From positions 1 through 46,748 of the forward strand of contig NZ_JAMKMR010000027.1 in the NCBI RefSeq assembly GCF_023634645.1: DNA of 46,748 nt, read 5' to 3'. The position numbers were made by a program, and so were the translations under genes. This document shows, piece after piece, positions 26,129 through 34,580 of this stretch. Position 1 is the stretch's first letter. Each line of letters opens with the position of its first letter. Source of the DNA: Vibrio sinus (lineage in GTDB: Bacteria; Pseudomonadota; Gammaproteobacteria; Enterobacterales; Vibrionaceae). The notes beneath the pieces were generated by a model. That model had not been told where the DNA came from and did no database searches. It saw only the letters and a list, made by a program, of their open reading frames with translations.

Positions 26129-29100
26129 TCAGAAGTAATCATGGCCAAACTTTACTCCGTGATGTCTTAATATAATCCACTTAGATTTTGAAGAGTCATA
26201 CTTTAATAATATCGATGAACCGCGAACTATCTTTATTTTTTTATAGTGAGTTTCTATATTCTCAACGGCTAACCAGGTATCGTAAAGAAATCTTATTGTA
26301 TCCGAACGAATCAAAATTTGAGTGCCATCATTTAGTTGAATGCTATCGTTAACTAGATCTCCTTCAACTTCTTCATTACTAGGAAGAGTAATTCTTGGGC
26401 TCCAGTGCCAATTCCATAACTCAAAAAATAAAAGGTGGTAGGGTTGACCATTATATACTTTAGGTATGGTCAATTTAGCACGATCTTTTCCGCCAATATC
26501 TACAGGATCTGATTTTATTAAAGAAAATGAACCTGATTTGTTATTTAGGCTAGCGGTAACCTTGTGCTCACCTGTACTCCCTTTAAGATTGACTATTCTT
26601 CCGTTAGGTGAATTTGGGCTCCAAGTAGCACTATCATTGACTATTTCCTTTGTACCATCAGAAAATTCAGCGGCGGCTATAAAGTGTACTGAAACAGGTG
26701 ATGAACTAGGAGCGGGAACCACACTCTCATCTAAACTTAGAGATAAATTGGTTAAAAACGGATCCGTCACCGTATAAATCGTTGAACCCTTGGCTTCAGC
26801 AAACACGGCTGTAATAGTAATTGAGTTACCAAGTTCTTCTATTGCATGGATAAGCCCTTTAGGGGAAACAGTTAAAGATGATGCATCAGAGCTTGTCCAA
26901 ACAGCTTGCTCAGTGATGTCTTGCGTCGTACTGTCTGACAGTTTTGCTGTCGCTTTTAACTGGCGTCTCAACCCCTTAGCAATCGTATTCTCTTGTGCAT
27001 TATTTGCCGAATTCTGCTCTGTTATACTGATGGATTGGACAATAGCATCAACCACGGTATAACTCATGGCTCCCTCTATATTACCAAACTTGGCAGTAAT
27101 AACCGTCGGTTCACCAATAACTTCCAGTGCATTTATTCGTCCTGTTGGAGAAACAGATAAAGATGATGCGTTAGAACTTTTCCACGATGCTTGAGCAGTA
27201 ATATCTTGTGTTGTCTCATCTGAGAAATTTGCTGTTGCTTTTAGCTGCTGTCTGAGCCCTTTCGCGATGGTATGTTCTGTAGCACCATCAAGTGGGTTTT
27301 GCTCTATTATACTAATGGATTGAATAACGGCACCAGTCACGGTATAAGCCTTTGAGCCTTCTCTTTCATCAAACTTGGCAGTAATAGTCGTCAATTGGCT
27401 ACTCTCACCTAATGCATGGATAAGCCCTGTTGGAGAAACAGTTAAAGATGACACATCAGAGCTGACCCAAGAAGCCTCATTAGTAATATCTTGTACTGTA
27501 TTATCAGAGAAGTTTGCTGTTGCTTTTAGTTGCTGTCTCAACCCCTTAGAAATGGTACTATCACCTACACCATTCACAGGGTTTTTCTCTGTTATGCTGA
27601 TGGACTGAATAACGGCTTCCACCACGGTATATCGGCTTGAACCTCTATTTTCGTTAAGCACGGCAGTAATCGTAATGGGTTCATCATGAGCTTTCAAAGC
27701 ATGCATGCGCCCTTGACTAGAAACAGTGATAAATAAAGGATTGGAACTTATCCAAGCTGCTTGAGCAGTAATGTCTTGTGTTGTGTCATCTGAGAAGTTT
27801 GCGATAGCTTTGAGGTTTTGGGTGAGGCCTAAGGCTATTTCATTATCAGTCACCCCCAAAACTGGGTTATCCTCGATGATGCTGATTGATTGAATAATAG
27901 CGTCGGTTACTACATAATTTCTCTGGCCTTGTACTTGATTTGACGTCGCAGTGATAGTGATTGATTCTCTTGAATTTTTCAACGCATGAATAAGCCCTGT
28001 TGGAGAAACAGATAAAGATGATGCATCAGAGCTCACCCATGAAGCCTGAGCAGTAATATCTTGAGTTGTGCCATCAGACAAGTTTGCCGTCGCAACTAAT
28101 TGTTGCCTAAGCCCCTTAGCAAGGATATTTTCATCAACACCATTCACTGGGTTTTTCTCAGTTATATTGATGGTTTGAACAATTGCATGCGCTACAGTAT
28201 AGATGCTTGAGCCACTCTTCCCATTAAAGTTAGCTGTGATAGTAATTGGCTTACCAATATTTTTGACTGCATGCATTAACCCTTTATTAGACACCTTATT
28301 GGAAACAGAAATAGAGGAGGAATCAGAGCTTAGCCAAGCCGCCTGAGTAGTAATATCTTGTGTGTTTCCATCAGATAGGTGTGCTATGGCTTTGAGATTC
28401 TGGCTAAGACCTATTGCTATCTGATTTTTTGTCACACCTAAGATAGGATTGTCTTCTACTATGCTGATCGACTGCAAAACAGCATTGGTTACAATAAAAG
28501 CAATAGACCCTTTTTTGCCTTGGAGTCTCGCCGTAATTTCTACCTTTTCATTGCTCTGCTTTATAGCACGTATAATACCTTTATTTGATACGCTTACAGA
28601 TGGGTCAGTACTTCTCCATAAAGCATCATTAGTAATATCTTGCATAGAATTGTCAGACATTATCGCAGTGGCTTTTAACTTTTGGCTAAGGCCTTTAGCT
28701 ATTGTAAATTTTTTCCCCCCAGAAGCAGAAGACGCCTCAGTGACACTTATTGACCGTATAAACAAATCGACTACATTTACTTTAAAAGTCCCATAGACCC
28801 CATTTGGGAGAGTCGCCTTGATTGAACCAACCCCAAAATTTACACCAAACACTAGACCTTTATCCGTCACACGGAGAACTTTTTCATCGGAGCTGTTCCA
28901 CACTACTTCTTTTGTAATATCTCTGGTTGTGTTATCTCGATACACCGCTGTAGCAATGAGTTGTTCACTAAGTCCTCGAGTAAGTCTAGGTGACGTAGCC
29001 CCGTCGCTTATTTTTTCTTGGGTTATAGAAATGGCAACGACATCATTATAATGGGACGCTTTATGCTGTGAGTCAGTGTCAGAATCAGAAGAGTCGGTCT

Positions 29101-29158
29101 TGCATGAAGATAAAACCAAACAAAATATGAAGACTAACGGATATTTACTGCTTTTCAT
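26129..29158 (-). CDS. Lipoprotein with nine tandem Big-type (Ig-like) domains
   Basis: The 1009-aa precursor begins with a lipoprotein signal (lipobox LSSC, Cys19; Lys at +2, consistent with outer-membrane sorting). About nine repeats of roughly 95 residues follow, from about 40 to 893, each with the bacterial Ig-like (Big_2) pattern: ..QSISI.., [KQ]L[KV]A.A..SD..TQDIT, a [SA]W.SS[DN] turn and a V[ST]..G.[IM].A[IL] strand. Repeats 3-8 are most alike. A non-repeat C-terminal domain (about 893-1009) rich in Trp/Tyr may be the functional head. A surface adhesin or extracellular matrix role is likely but unproven. It is bounded by an ABM gene and a GrpB gene on the other strand. Confidence 0.82.
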   Translation of the reverse strand: MKSSKYPLVFIFCLVLSSCKTDSSDSDTDSQHKASHYNDVVAISITQEKISDGATSPRLTRGLSEQLIATAVYRDNTTRDITKEVVWNSSDEKVLRVTDKGLVFGVNFGVGSIKATLPNGVYGTFKVNVVDLFIRSISVTEASSASGGKKFTIAKGLSQKLKATAIMSDNSMQDITNDALWRSTDPSVSVSNKGIIRAIKQSNEKVEITARLQGKKGSIAFIVTNAVLQSISIVEDNPILGVTKNQIAIGLSQNLKAIAHLSDGNTQDITTQAAWLSSDSSSISVSNKVSNKGLMHAVKNIGKPITITANFNGKSGSSIYTVAHAIVQTINITEKNPVNGVDENILAKGLRQQLVATANLSDGTTQDITAQASWVSSDASSLSVSPTGLIHALKNSRESITITATSNQVQGQRNYVVTDAIIQSISIIEDNPVLGVTDNEIALGLTQNLKAIANFSDDTTQDITAQAAWISSNPLFITVSSQGRMHALKAHDEPITITAVLNENRGSSRYTVVEAVIQSISITEKNPVNGVGDSTISKGLRQQLKATANFSDNTVQDITNEASWVSSDVSSLTVSPTGLIHALGESSQLTTITAKFDEREGSKAYTVTGAVIQSISIIEQNPLDGATEHTIAKGLRQQLKATANFSDETTQDITAQASWKSSNASSLSVSPTGRINALEVIGEPTVITAKFGNIEGAMSYTVVDAIVQSISITEQNSANNAQENTIAKGLRRQLKATAKLSDSTTQDITEQAVWTSSDASSLTVSPKGLIHAIEELGNSITITAVFAEAKGSTIYTVTDPFLTNLSLSLDESVVPAPSSSPVSVHFIAAAEFSDGTKEIVNDSATWSPNSPNGRIVNLKGSTGEHKVTASLNNKSGSFSLIKSDPVDIGGKDRAKLTIPKVYNGQPYHLLFFELWNWHWSPRITLPSNEEVEGDLVNDSIQLNDGTQILIRSDTIRFLYDTWLAVENIETHYKKIKIVRGSSILLKYDSSKSKWIILRHHGVKFGHDYF
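26760..28477 (-). repeat. Tandem ~285-bp coding repeats (repeats 3-8)
   Basis: Six similar units encode Big domains 3-8 of the lipoprotein. Domains 3 and 5 share the EDNP[IV]LGV opening and domains 4 and 6 share EKNPVNGV, so a two-domain block (about 570 bp) was probably duplicated. Boundaries are approximate, derived from the protein. Confidence 0.75.
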
Positions 29159-29408
29159 ATAATTAAGCCCATTCCATGAAGTATTGAATCGCTTTAAGGG
29201 CTGTCGAGTCTAAGAGAAATGCTTTCTATAAACCTCGATAATTCCTTTTGTACATTCTCTTGAAGAGCATAGTAGGTCTTTTGACATGCTTCAAAAAACA
29301 GCTAGGGATGGACTCAAGTTCTATTGCAAACTTTAATTGCATATGATAGTGCTCTTTTGGAGATATAAGGTTATCATACGACGCCATTTTACAGAGAGCG
29401 GAAATATT

Positions 29409-29939
29409 ATGAGCTTAAGAGTGGTCGAAGTCATCGAGCATAACGATGAATGGCAACGTAATTTCAATCAAGAGAAAAGTCTGTTAAGTGGCGTGCTAGA
29501 AGCTTCAAATGTTGCCCAAATACATCATATTGGCAGCACTTCAGTGGAAGGACTATGCGCAAAGCCTATTATCGATATTCTTCTTGAAGTGCATAGCCTT
29601 GAAGAATTGGACGCGAACACTAAAGAGATGGAATCTTTAGGTTATGAAGCCAAAGGCGAATTTGGTATTGAAGGGCGACGTTACTTTCAGAAAAGTGCCG
29701 AGAAGAGAACGCATCAGGTTCACGCATTTTTGCTGGACTCGCGACAAGCGAAGCGGCATTTAGCGTTTCGGGATTATCTAAGAGCATTTCCCGATATCGC
29801 CAGCGAATATGGGCGCATCAAAAAGGAAGCTGCCGCCATGTGTCAAAATGATATTGAAGTCTATATGGACTACAAAGATGGCTTCATTAAAGAGCATGAA
29901 GCGAAAGCTCTTGAATGGATTAAGTACCAGAAAGCTTGA
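29409..29939 (+). CDS. GrpB family protein
   Basis: The 176-aa protein is a GrpB/UPF0157 member with the nucleotidyltransferase-like fold. The hallmark HHIGSTSVEGLCAKPIIDI covers the GST loop and the acidic residue of PIID. The family is often annotated as dephospho-CoA kinase-related, but its reaction is not established. The ATG at 29409 begins the domain; upstream in-frame codons from 29337 are unlikely to be translated. The gene is monocistronic, followed by a hairpin. Confidence 0.88.
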   Translation: MSLRVVEVIEHNDEWQRNFNQEKSLLSGVLEASNVAQIHHIGSTSVEGLCAKPIIDILLEVHSLEELDANTKEMESLGYEAKGEFGIEGRRYFQKSAEKRTHQVHAFLLDSRQAKRHLAFRDYLRAFPDIASEYGRIKKEAAAMCQNDIEVYMDYKDGFIKEHEAKALEWIKYQKA

Positions 29940-29946
29940 GTAAACT

Positions 29947-29968
29947 AGGTGCTGGTGTCGCAGCACCT
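29947..29968 (+). terminator. Hairpin after grpB-family gene
   Basis: AGGTGCTG (29947-29954) and CAGCACCT (29961-29968) pair perfectly around a 6-nt loop. There is no strong T-run. It lies between convergent genes. Confidence 0.5.
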
Positions 29969-29994
29969 GTTCACATCCTTACAATATTTTAGAG

Positions 29995-30285
29995 CTAGTC
30001 AATTTGAGTCATTTCATTGAGAGTGAAATTTTCTACGCAACCCTCGGTGGCTTGCATGTAATCTTGTAGATGTTGAGTTTCCATATGAACTTGCCAAAGT
30101 TCACGAGAGGCCCAGTTTTCGTAAAACATGAAATGAGCTGGGTTTTCATTGTCTTGGTGAAGGTCATAGTTAATACAACCTTCTTCAGAGCGAGTGATAT
30201 TAATCAACTTTATAAGTTCAGCTTTCACAAGTTCCACTTTCTCTTCATTAGCGACAATATTGGCCACAATAGTTAGCTTAGTCAT
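29995..30285 (-). CDS. ABM-family putative quinol monooxygenase
   Basis: The 96-aa protein has the ABM fold and resembles YgiN-type quinol monooxygenases: TIVANIVANEEKVELVK at the start, the SEEGCINYDLHQDN block and the FYENWASRELW..H segment. It is divergent from the LysR gene at 30450, with 164 bp between that contains a perfect 25-bp palindrome. A role in quinone or electrophile detoxification is inferred from family. An AGGA site lies seven bases before the start. Confidence 0.85.
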   Translation of the reverse strand: MTKLTIVANIVANEEKVELVKAELIKLINITRSEEGCINYDLHQDNENPAHFMFYENWASRELWQVHMETQHLQDYMQATEGCVENFTLNEMTQID

Positions 30286-30392
30286 GATGTTTTCCTATAT
30301 TTTGAACGGTTTTGCTCTTGCGAAAGAGCGCGATTGATAAAGCAACATAGTAAAGCGGTTATTGTTCGTTGGAAACACGCTATACTTTGAAT

Positions 30393-30417
30393 TATTGTCA
30401 AAAATAATTTGACAATA
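30393..30417. promoter_or_regulatory. Perfect palindrome, candidate LysR operator
   Basis: TATTGTCAAA (30393-30402) and TTTGACAATA (30408-30417) are perfect arms around five bases. It lies in the divergent promoter region of the ABM gene and the LysR gene and contains T-N11-A spacing, so it is a strong candidate for the LysR binding site. Confidence 0.65.
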
Positions 30418-30449
30418 ATAGGTTGTTTGGAATGACAAGGGCGTAGGTC

Positions 30450-31373
30450 GTGCTAATTGAAGATTTAGAAATCATATTAAAAGTGGCGGAATTTAGAAGT
30501 ATCACGGCAGCGGCTACCAGTCTCGATATGCGCACTGCTACCGCTAGCGCTGCCGTAAAGCGAGTTGAGACTGCGCTAGGGGTCGAGTTGTTCATCCGTA
30601 CTACTCGCCGTTTAAAGCTATCGGCGGCTGGTGAAAAGTATCTGCCACAATGTGAGCAAGCCTTAATGATGCTTGCACAAGCAAAAATGAATATGCAAGA
30701 AGATCTCGGCATTATTGATGGCAAAATTCGCATTGCACTGTCTTCGGATCTTGGCAGGAATTTAGTAGTACCATGGCTTGACGATTTTGTGCTGGAATAT
30801 CCAAATGTTTCGCTCAATGTTCACATCAGTGACAGCAATATTGATTTTTATAGAGACTCGGTTGACATGGCGCTGCGTTATGGCTCACCAACCGATGCCA
30901 ATATGTATGGGTTTAAAATATGTGACGTACCACGAGTGATATGTGCAAGTCCTGACTACTTGAGTAAAAACGGTACGCCAACTAAGCCAAGCGAGCTACT
31001 AGAGCACAATACTTTGTGTTACCAGCTCCAGGATATCTTGCAAAATGAATGGTTGCTAACCAATGGCAAACGTAGCCATAAGGTAAGGCTTAAGGGCAAC
31101 CGAGAATCTAACGATGGAGATCTCGTGAGACGTTGGTGTGTGGACGGGAAGGGTATTGCTATAAAATCTAGCCTCGATATGTCAAAGGATCTGTTGTCCG
31201 GAAACGTCGTTGCCATCATGCAAGCTTACAAACCCACCCCAACCGAGTTGTGGCTAGTGCTTCCTAGCCGACAATCGATTACTCCCACAGTTAGGCTATT
31301 AAGAGATAGGCTAAGAATGAAGTCTAAGCAGCTTTTGGAGAAGCTCGAAGTTGCAGGAATTTTAATGGATTAG
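30450..31373 (+). CDS. LysR-family transcriptional regulator
   Basis: The 307-aa protein opens with the LysR helix-turn-helix (FRSITAAATSLDMRTATASA, about 15-34) and continues with the effector domain. The start codon is GTG with AAGGG seven bases upstream. Its target is likely the divergent ABM gene. A decayed copy of its 3' half is found 5.5 kb away at about 36850-37150, in the same orientation. Confidence 0.88.
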   Translation: MLIEDLEIILKVAEFRSITAAATSLDMRTATASAAVKRVETALGVELFIRTTRRLKLSAAGEKYLPQCEQALMMLAQAKMNMQEDLGIIDGKIRIALSSDLGRNLVVPWLDDFVLEYPNVSLNVHISDSNIDFYRDSVDMALRYGSPTDANMYGFKICDVPRVICASPDYLSKNGTPTKPSELLEHNTLCYQLQDILQNEWLLTNGKRSHKVRLKGNRESNDGDLVRRWCVDGKGIAIKSSLDMSKDLLSGNVVAIMQAYKPTPTELWLVLPSRQSITPTVRLLRDRLRMKSKQLLEKLEVAGILMD

Positions 31374-31644
31374 TCCGCTGTTTATTTTTCTTAGGGTAAA
31401 CTTTGAGCACTAAAAAACAGCATGCTTATCAAGCACTAGTAGCTCAAGGGTATTGGAGCTCTGTTAAATATAGGCGTCTTATTTCATCCTGATACTGGAT
31501 GTGAAGCCATAAAGGAAGGCATGTAAGTTCTGCTTGGGACCGAAACTAAATAGTTCAGAGATGATCAAATTTATAATAAAACCAATGTGTTACTCTTCTT
31601 AGGGCTTTAGTGAAAATTTAAACTACCAGTCATGAGTATATACA

Positions 31645-32205
31645 ATGAAGAAAGTCGCGATAACTTTGGTTTGTTATGCATTATTGACAACGCGTGCATT
31701 CGCAGGAATAAGTGATCCTGGCTTTTACGTTGGTGGCGGTATAGGGCTAACGAAAAGTAAAATTACTCATCTAGATTCGAATACCAATTCAGATACTTCT
31801 GATGGCGGTGAGGCAACGAAAGTATATGGCGGTTATGTGTTTGATCGAATTGTACATATCGAAAGTTCCTATACCGAATATGGAAAGTCCAATTCTATGG
31901 ATATCAATTCGCTAGCCTTGTCGATGAACTTGGGTTACACGTTTGATAATGGGCTACGACCATTTACCACTTTCGGGTTGGCTTCTATAGATCTAAATGA
32001 ATCAGGTGGACAATCTTTTACAGAAGGTTCTGGCGCTGGCTTTCACTATGGAGTTGGCCTCGAATATACGTCAACACAAATAGAAGGACTTGGAATCCGA
32101 GTGGCTTATGAAGCTGATGCAATTAACGTGAAAACGTCAGAGTCATCTGATGATGAAACGCTCAATGCTAGCTCTTTTTATATGGGAGCGTCTTACAAGT
32201 TCTAA
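31645..32205 (+). CDS. OmpA-like/OmpW-like small outer-membrane barrel
   Basis: The 186-aa precursor has a signal peptide (cut near AFAG), then PGFYVGGGIGLTKSKI, YGGYVFDRIVHIESSY and a C-terminal YMGASYKF. This is the layout of eight-stranded barrels of the OmpA-N-terminal/'outer membrane beta-barrel' type. It is the first gene to the right of the LysR gene and may belong to the accessory stretch. Function is unknown. The ribosome site is weak (GAG). Confidence 0.75.
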   Translation: MKKVAITLVCYALLTTRAFAGISDPGFYVGGGIGLTKSKITHLDSNTNSDTSDGGEATKVYGGYVFDRIVHIESSYTEYGKSNSMDINSLALSMNLGYTFDNGLRPFTTFGLASIDLNESGGQSFTEGSGAGFHYGVGLEYTSTQIEGLGIRVAYEADAINVKTSESSDDETLNASSFYMGASYKF

Positions 32206-32418
32206 TAAACGCTAGCGTAGTAATAATTAATGGACGTCCAGCCCCACCGATAGTTTTGAGATTCATTTAAAGAGGACAGCCTTGCCAAAACTGGCGGTAT
32301 AACAAGCACCTAATTATACCAAATGTTTGTAGTCAAGCTATCCTTCATAGGTGAAAGGCAGAGTAGCTAATCTAAGGCTCCGTTGCAAAGATTCTTTAAC
32401 GACAGAGCCTTGGCATCA
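32206..32418. other. Intergenic region with two hairpins
   Basis: Between the barrel gene and the end of the unknown gene are two structures. One is an imperfect stem at 32246-32258 / 32286-32298 (ACCG..AGTTTTG arms), close after the barrel stop. The other is a long hairpin at 32374-32411 (AAGGCTC-CGTT...AACG-GAGCCTT) just after the unknown gene's stop. Neither has a T-run. A palindrome TGGACGTCCA lies at 32231-32240. Confidence 0.5.
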
Positions 32419-34260
32419 CTAGTTGGAAAAGTAGCGCATTATTGCGTCTTGTAAGTTTTTGGGAGAACTGAGTAAACTACTGCCTACAGACGAGAGGCCT
32501 CCATACACTAAACTCGCATTTTCAGAAGCAGAGTTATTTGAAACCAAGAAGTACGTGTAGAGTGCTTTTTCGAAGTAGCCAGTTTCTTTACTTTTGATCC
32601 TTCCTTGCCCTACGGCAGCCAGTAGATCAGAGTTCCATCCAATCGCTTGCAGTATTCGCCATACTATAAAGAGAATGTCAGCGCTAAAGTAATTGTTACT
32701 ATTGTAGTCAGTTTGCGAGAGTCGCCTTGTTAATACTTCACGGCTTTGTTGATCCATATTGGCTGGTGGTATATTTCGATTGTTCCACAGAGCAGTAAAT
32801 TGCTCAAACCCGAGTGAAAGCCTTGCATAGACATTGTTGGTAAGTTGGTAACCATCACGAATGATATTATCCATGACATCGGATAATATCGATGACAAAC
32901 TGACCATTGACTCTAAGCGGATTCGGTCAAGGACTTGTAACGTTGTGAGAATATCAGTCTCATTTAATCCATCACTAGATAATCTCGCAAAAAATTCATT
33001 AACTAGATTATCAAGTATAGGAGAATGAGCTTTCGGTTGTGATGGGTCTTGTAAAGTGCTTATCATTTTATACAACCTTCTATATTTAAAGGCAGACTTC
33101 ACGATATTTTTACTTAACCGTATTGTGTGTACGTCTTCTCTCCAAAGTATATCTCGTTCAATTTTCGTACTGCTTTTATTAATATGCTCTTCGATGTTGT
33201 ACAGCACCAAAACCCGTGCCTTTTGAAAAATAGCCAAGTGGCCAGTATGAATAAGGACACTAATAGGGCATCGATTATCATAATATTTTACGCTGTCCAT
33301 GTTGATGACGAGCCTAAACTTTGTCTCTATATTAACATCTAAATCGGTTATACCAGTATCCTGCTGTAAAACATCAGGCGCTAGGGCTTCTTCGCTAAAT
33401 GTATCCTGTGGGCCTAAGATCTTATCTTTGGAGCGATCATAGTTGAGCTCAATTTGGTTATTCCGTACGGGTACGACAGTAGGGTCGCCATAACGTAGGA
33501 AAAGCAAAAAGGAAAGCTTTTGCAGCCTATGGTTTTCATTGAGCACCGAAAGGCTGATCGGTAAGCTATGGTAAATTGGGGCATAACTTTTAGGCTTCTT
33601 ATATTCGATGTCAGATAAGAATGCTTCGTCTTCATACACATCTGAGTATTTTAAATATGGAACGATTTGCTCTACAAGTGAGCGTAGTAATGCTAACTCA
33701 TTGCTGATACTTTCTTTGGGTAACTCACTATGAAATTCTTTTAAGGAATCATACGCATCTTTTATATATTTGATCGCATCCTTATACGATAAGTCGTCTC
33801 CATCTACTGAAAGGTTCATATATAACCAATGTAATATCTCTATTTTCCTCTTTTTTGAGTTAGAGTGGTAAGGTTTAATTTTCAAACTTTTGCGAATTTT
33901 CTTCAATAGAGCTTGTCTTTTGATGTCACGAATAAGCAATTCATTAGTTCTAAATGGTGCAAGTATTTTCAAGCAGCGCTGGATCATGATTTCAGATCGA
34001 CCGTGCCCCCTTGCTTTATGAGTTTTTTCTAAGCTTATGAAAGTACGACTACAAATTCTAATGGCGTCGATGGCCTGATCTACGGTTGTATGTGTGTCGC
34101 TTATTCTTTGTCTAAGTATTCGGGCCGTATTCTTTTTCGCTTCAGTAAGTTGACCATCCATGAACGCTTTTTTAATTGAACTCGGTTGAGAGTTAATATA
34201 GCCGTCTATCGATTGTTGTAAACGAAATCTTGTTGTTTTTGGAATATATTGAAATGGCAT
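32419..34260 (-). CDS. Unknown protein, ~613 aa, partner of PLD-like gene
   Basis: I do not recognise this protein. From the ATG at 34260 (AAGG six bases upstream) it has about 613 aa; an ATG at 34278 would add six. There is no signal peptide and no clear membrane span. The N-terminal third is strongly basic and looks helical (KKIRKSLKIKPYHSNSKKRK region), the middle contains beta-like segments (SLPISLSVLNENHR, FRLVINMDSVKYYD) and the C-terminal part is helical again. The coding region looks AT-rich compared with its core neighbours. It lies downstream of the PLD-like gene on the same strand with 320 bp between; the two probably belong together. Confidence 0.72.
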   Translation of the reverse strand: MPFQYIPKTTRFRLQQSIDGYINSQPSSIKKAFMDGQLTEAKKNTARILRQRISDTHTTVDQAIDAIRICSRTFISLEKTHKARGHGRSEIMIQRCLKILAPFRTNELLIRDIKRQALLKKIRKSLKIKPYHSNSKKRKIEILHWLYMNLSVDGDDLSYKDAIKYIKDAYDSLKEFHSELPKESISNELALLRSLVEQIVPYLKYSDVYEDEAFLSDIEYKKPKSYAPIYHSLPISLSVLNENHRLQKLSFLLFLRYGDPTVVPVRNNQIELNYDRSKDKILGPQDTFSEEALAPDVLQQDTGITDLDVNIETKFRLVINMDSVKYYDNRCPISVLIHTGHLAIFQKARVLVLYNIEEHINKSSTKIERDILWREDVHTIRLSKNIVKSAFKYRRLYKMISTLQDPSQPKAHSPILDNLVNEFFARLSSDGLNETDILTTLQVLDRIRLESMVSLSSILSDVMDNIIRDGYQLTNNVYARLSLGFEQFTALWNNRNIPPANMDQQSREVLTRRLSQTDYNSNNYFSADILFIVWRILQAIGWNSDLLAAVGQGRIKSKETGYFEKALYTYFLVSNNSASENASLVYGGLSSVGSSLLSSPKNLQDAIMRYFSN

Positions 34261-34580
34261 TTTAAACCTTGTTAACATTTTGAGTAAAATGTTATAGAAA
34301 TTATTTGTTACTCCTTAAATTTATCCTATTTAAAGTCTATAAGCTAGTAGAAGATAACATCAATAGAAAAAATAAAGATTTCTATGGACTCTCGGCTAGT
34401 AATTTAAATTCATTCGACATAAATTGATGATTAAATAGACTGAGACGCCAAACTTATAGTTTCATCATACATTGTTTCTAATTTGGGGGAATAGATAACT
34501 TTACTAGAGTATATGTAAAGTTATCGTTATTTATATTGAGTGAGCGTGTTATCTATAAGCCAGTGAAGCTGCGTCTACAG
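34261..34580. other. 320-bp gap between the two island genes
   Basis: AT-rich DNA containing the 11-bp inverted repeat at 34494-34525 and otherwise no credible ORF. Probably holds the promoter of the unknown gene, so co-transcription with the PLD-like gene is possible but not required. Confidence 0.5.
34494..34525. repeat. Inverted repeat between the unknown and PLD-like genes
   Basis: Perfect 11-bp arms GATAACTTTAC (34494-34504) and GTAAAGTTATC (34515-34525) enclose 10 bases. It lies 56 bases after the PLD-like stop. It could be an operator, a transcript-end structure or an attenuator. No T-run follows on the minus strand. Confidence 0.6.

Noticed and set aside
26466..29051. Plus-strand ORFs inside the Big lipoprotein gene
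   Set aside because: They are antisense shadows of the repeat-rich minus-strand gene. They lack ribosome sites and repeat periodically because the real gene does.
32206..32418. Integron attC-like structure
   Set aside because: The long hairpin has GTT/AAC elements, but the consensus RYYYAAC/GTTRRRY boxes do not fit and no integrase or cassette array is present.
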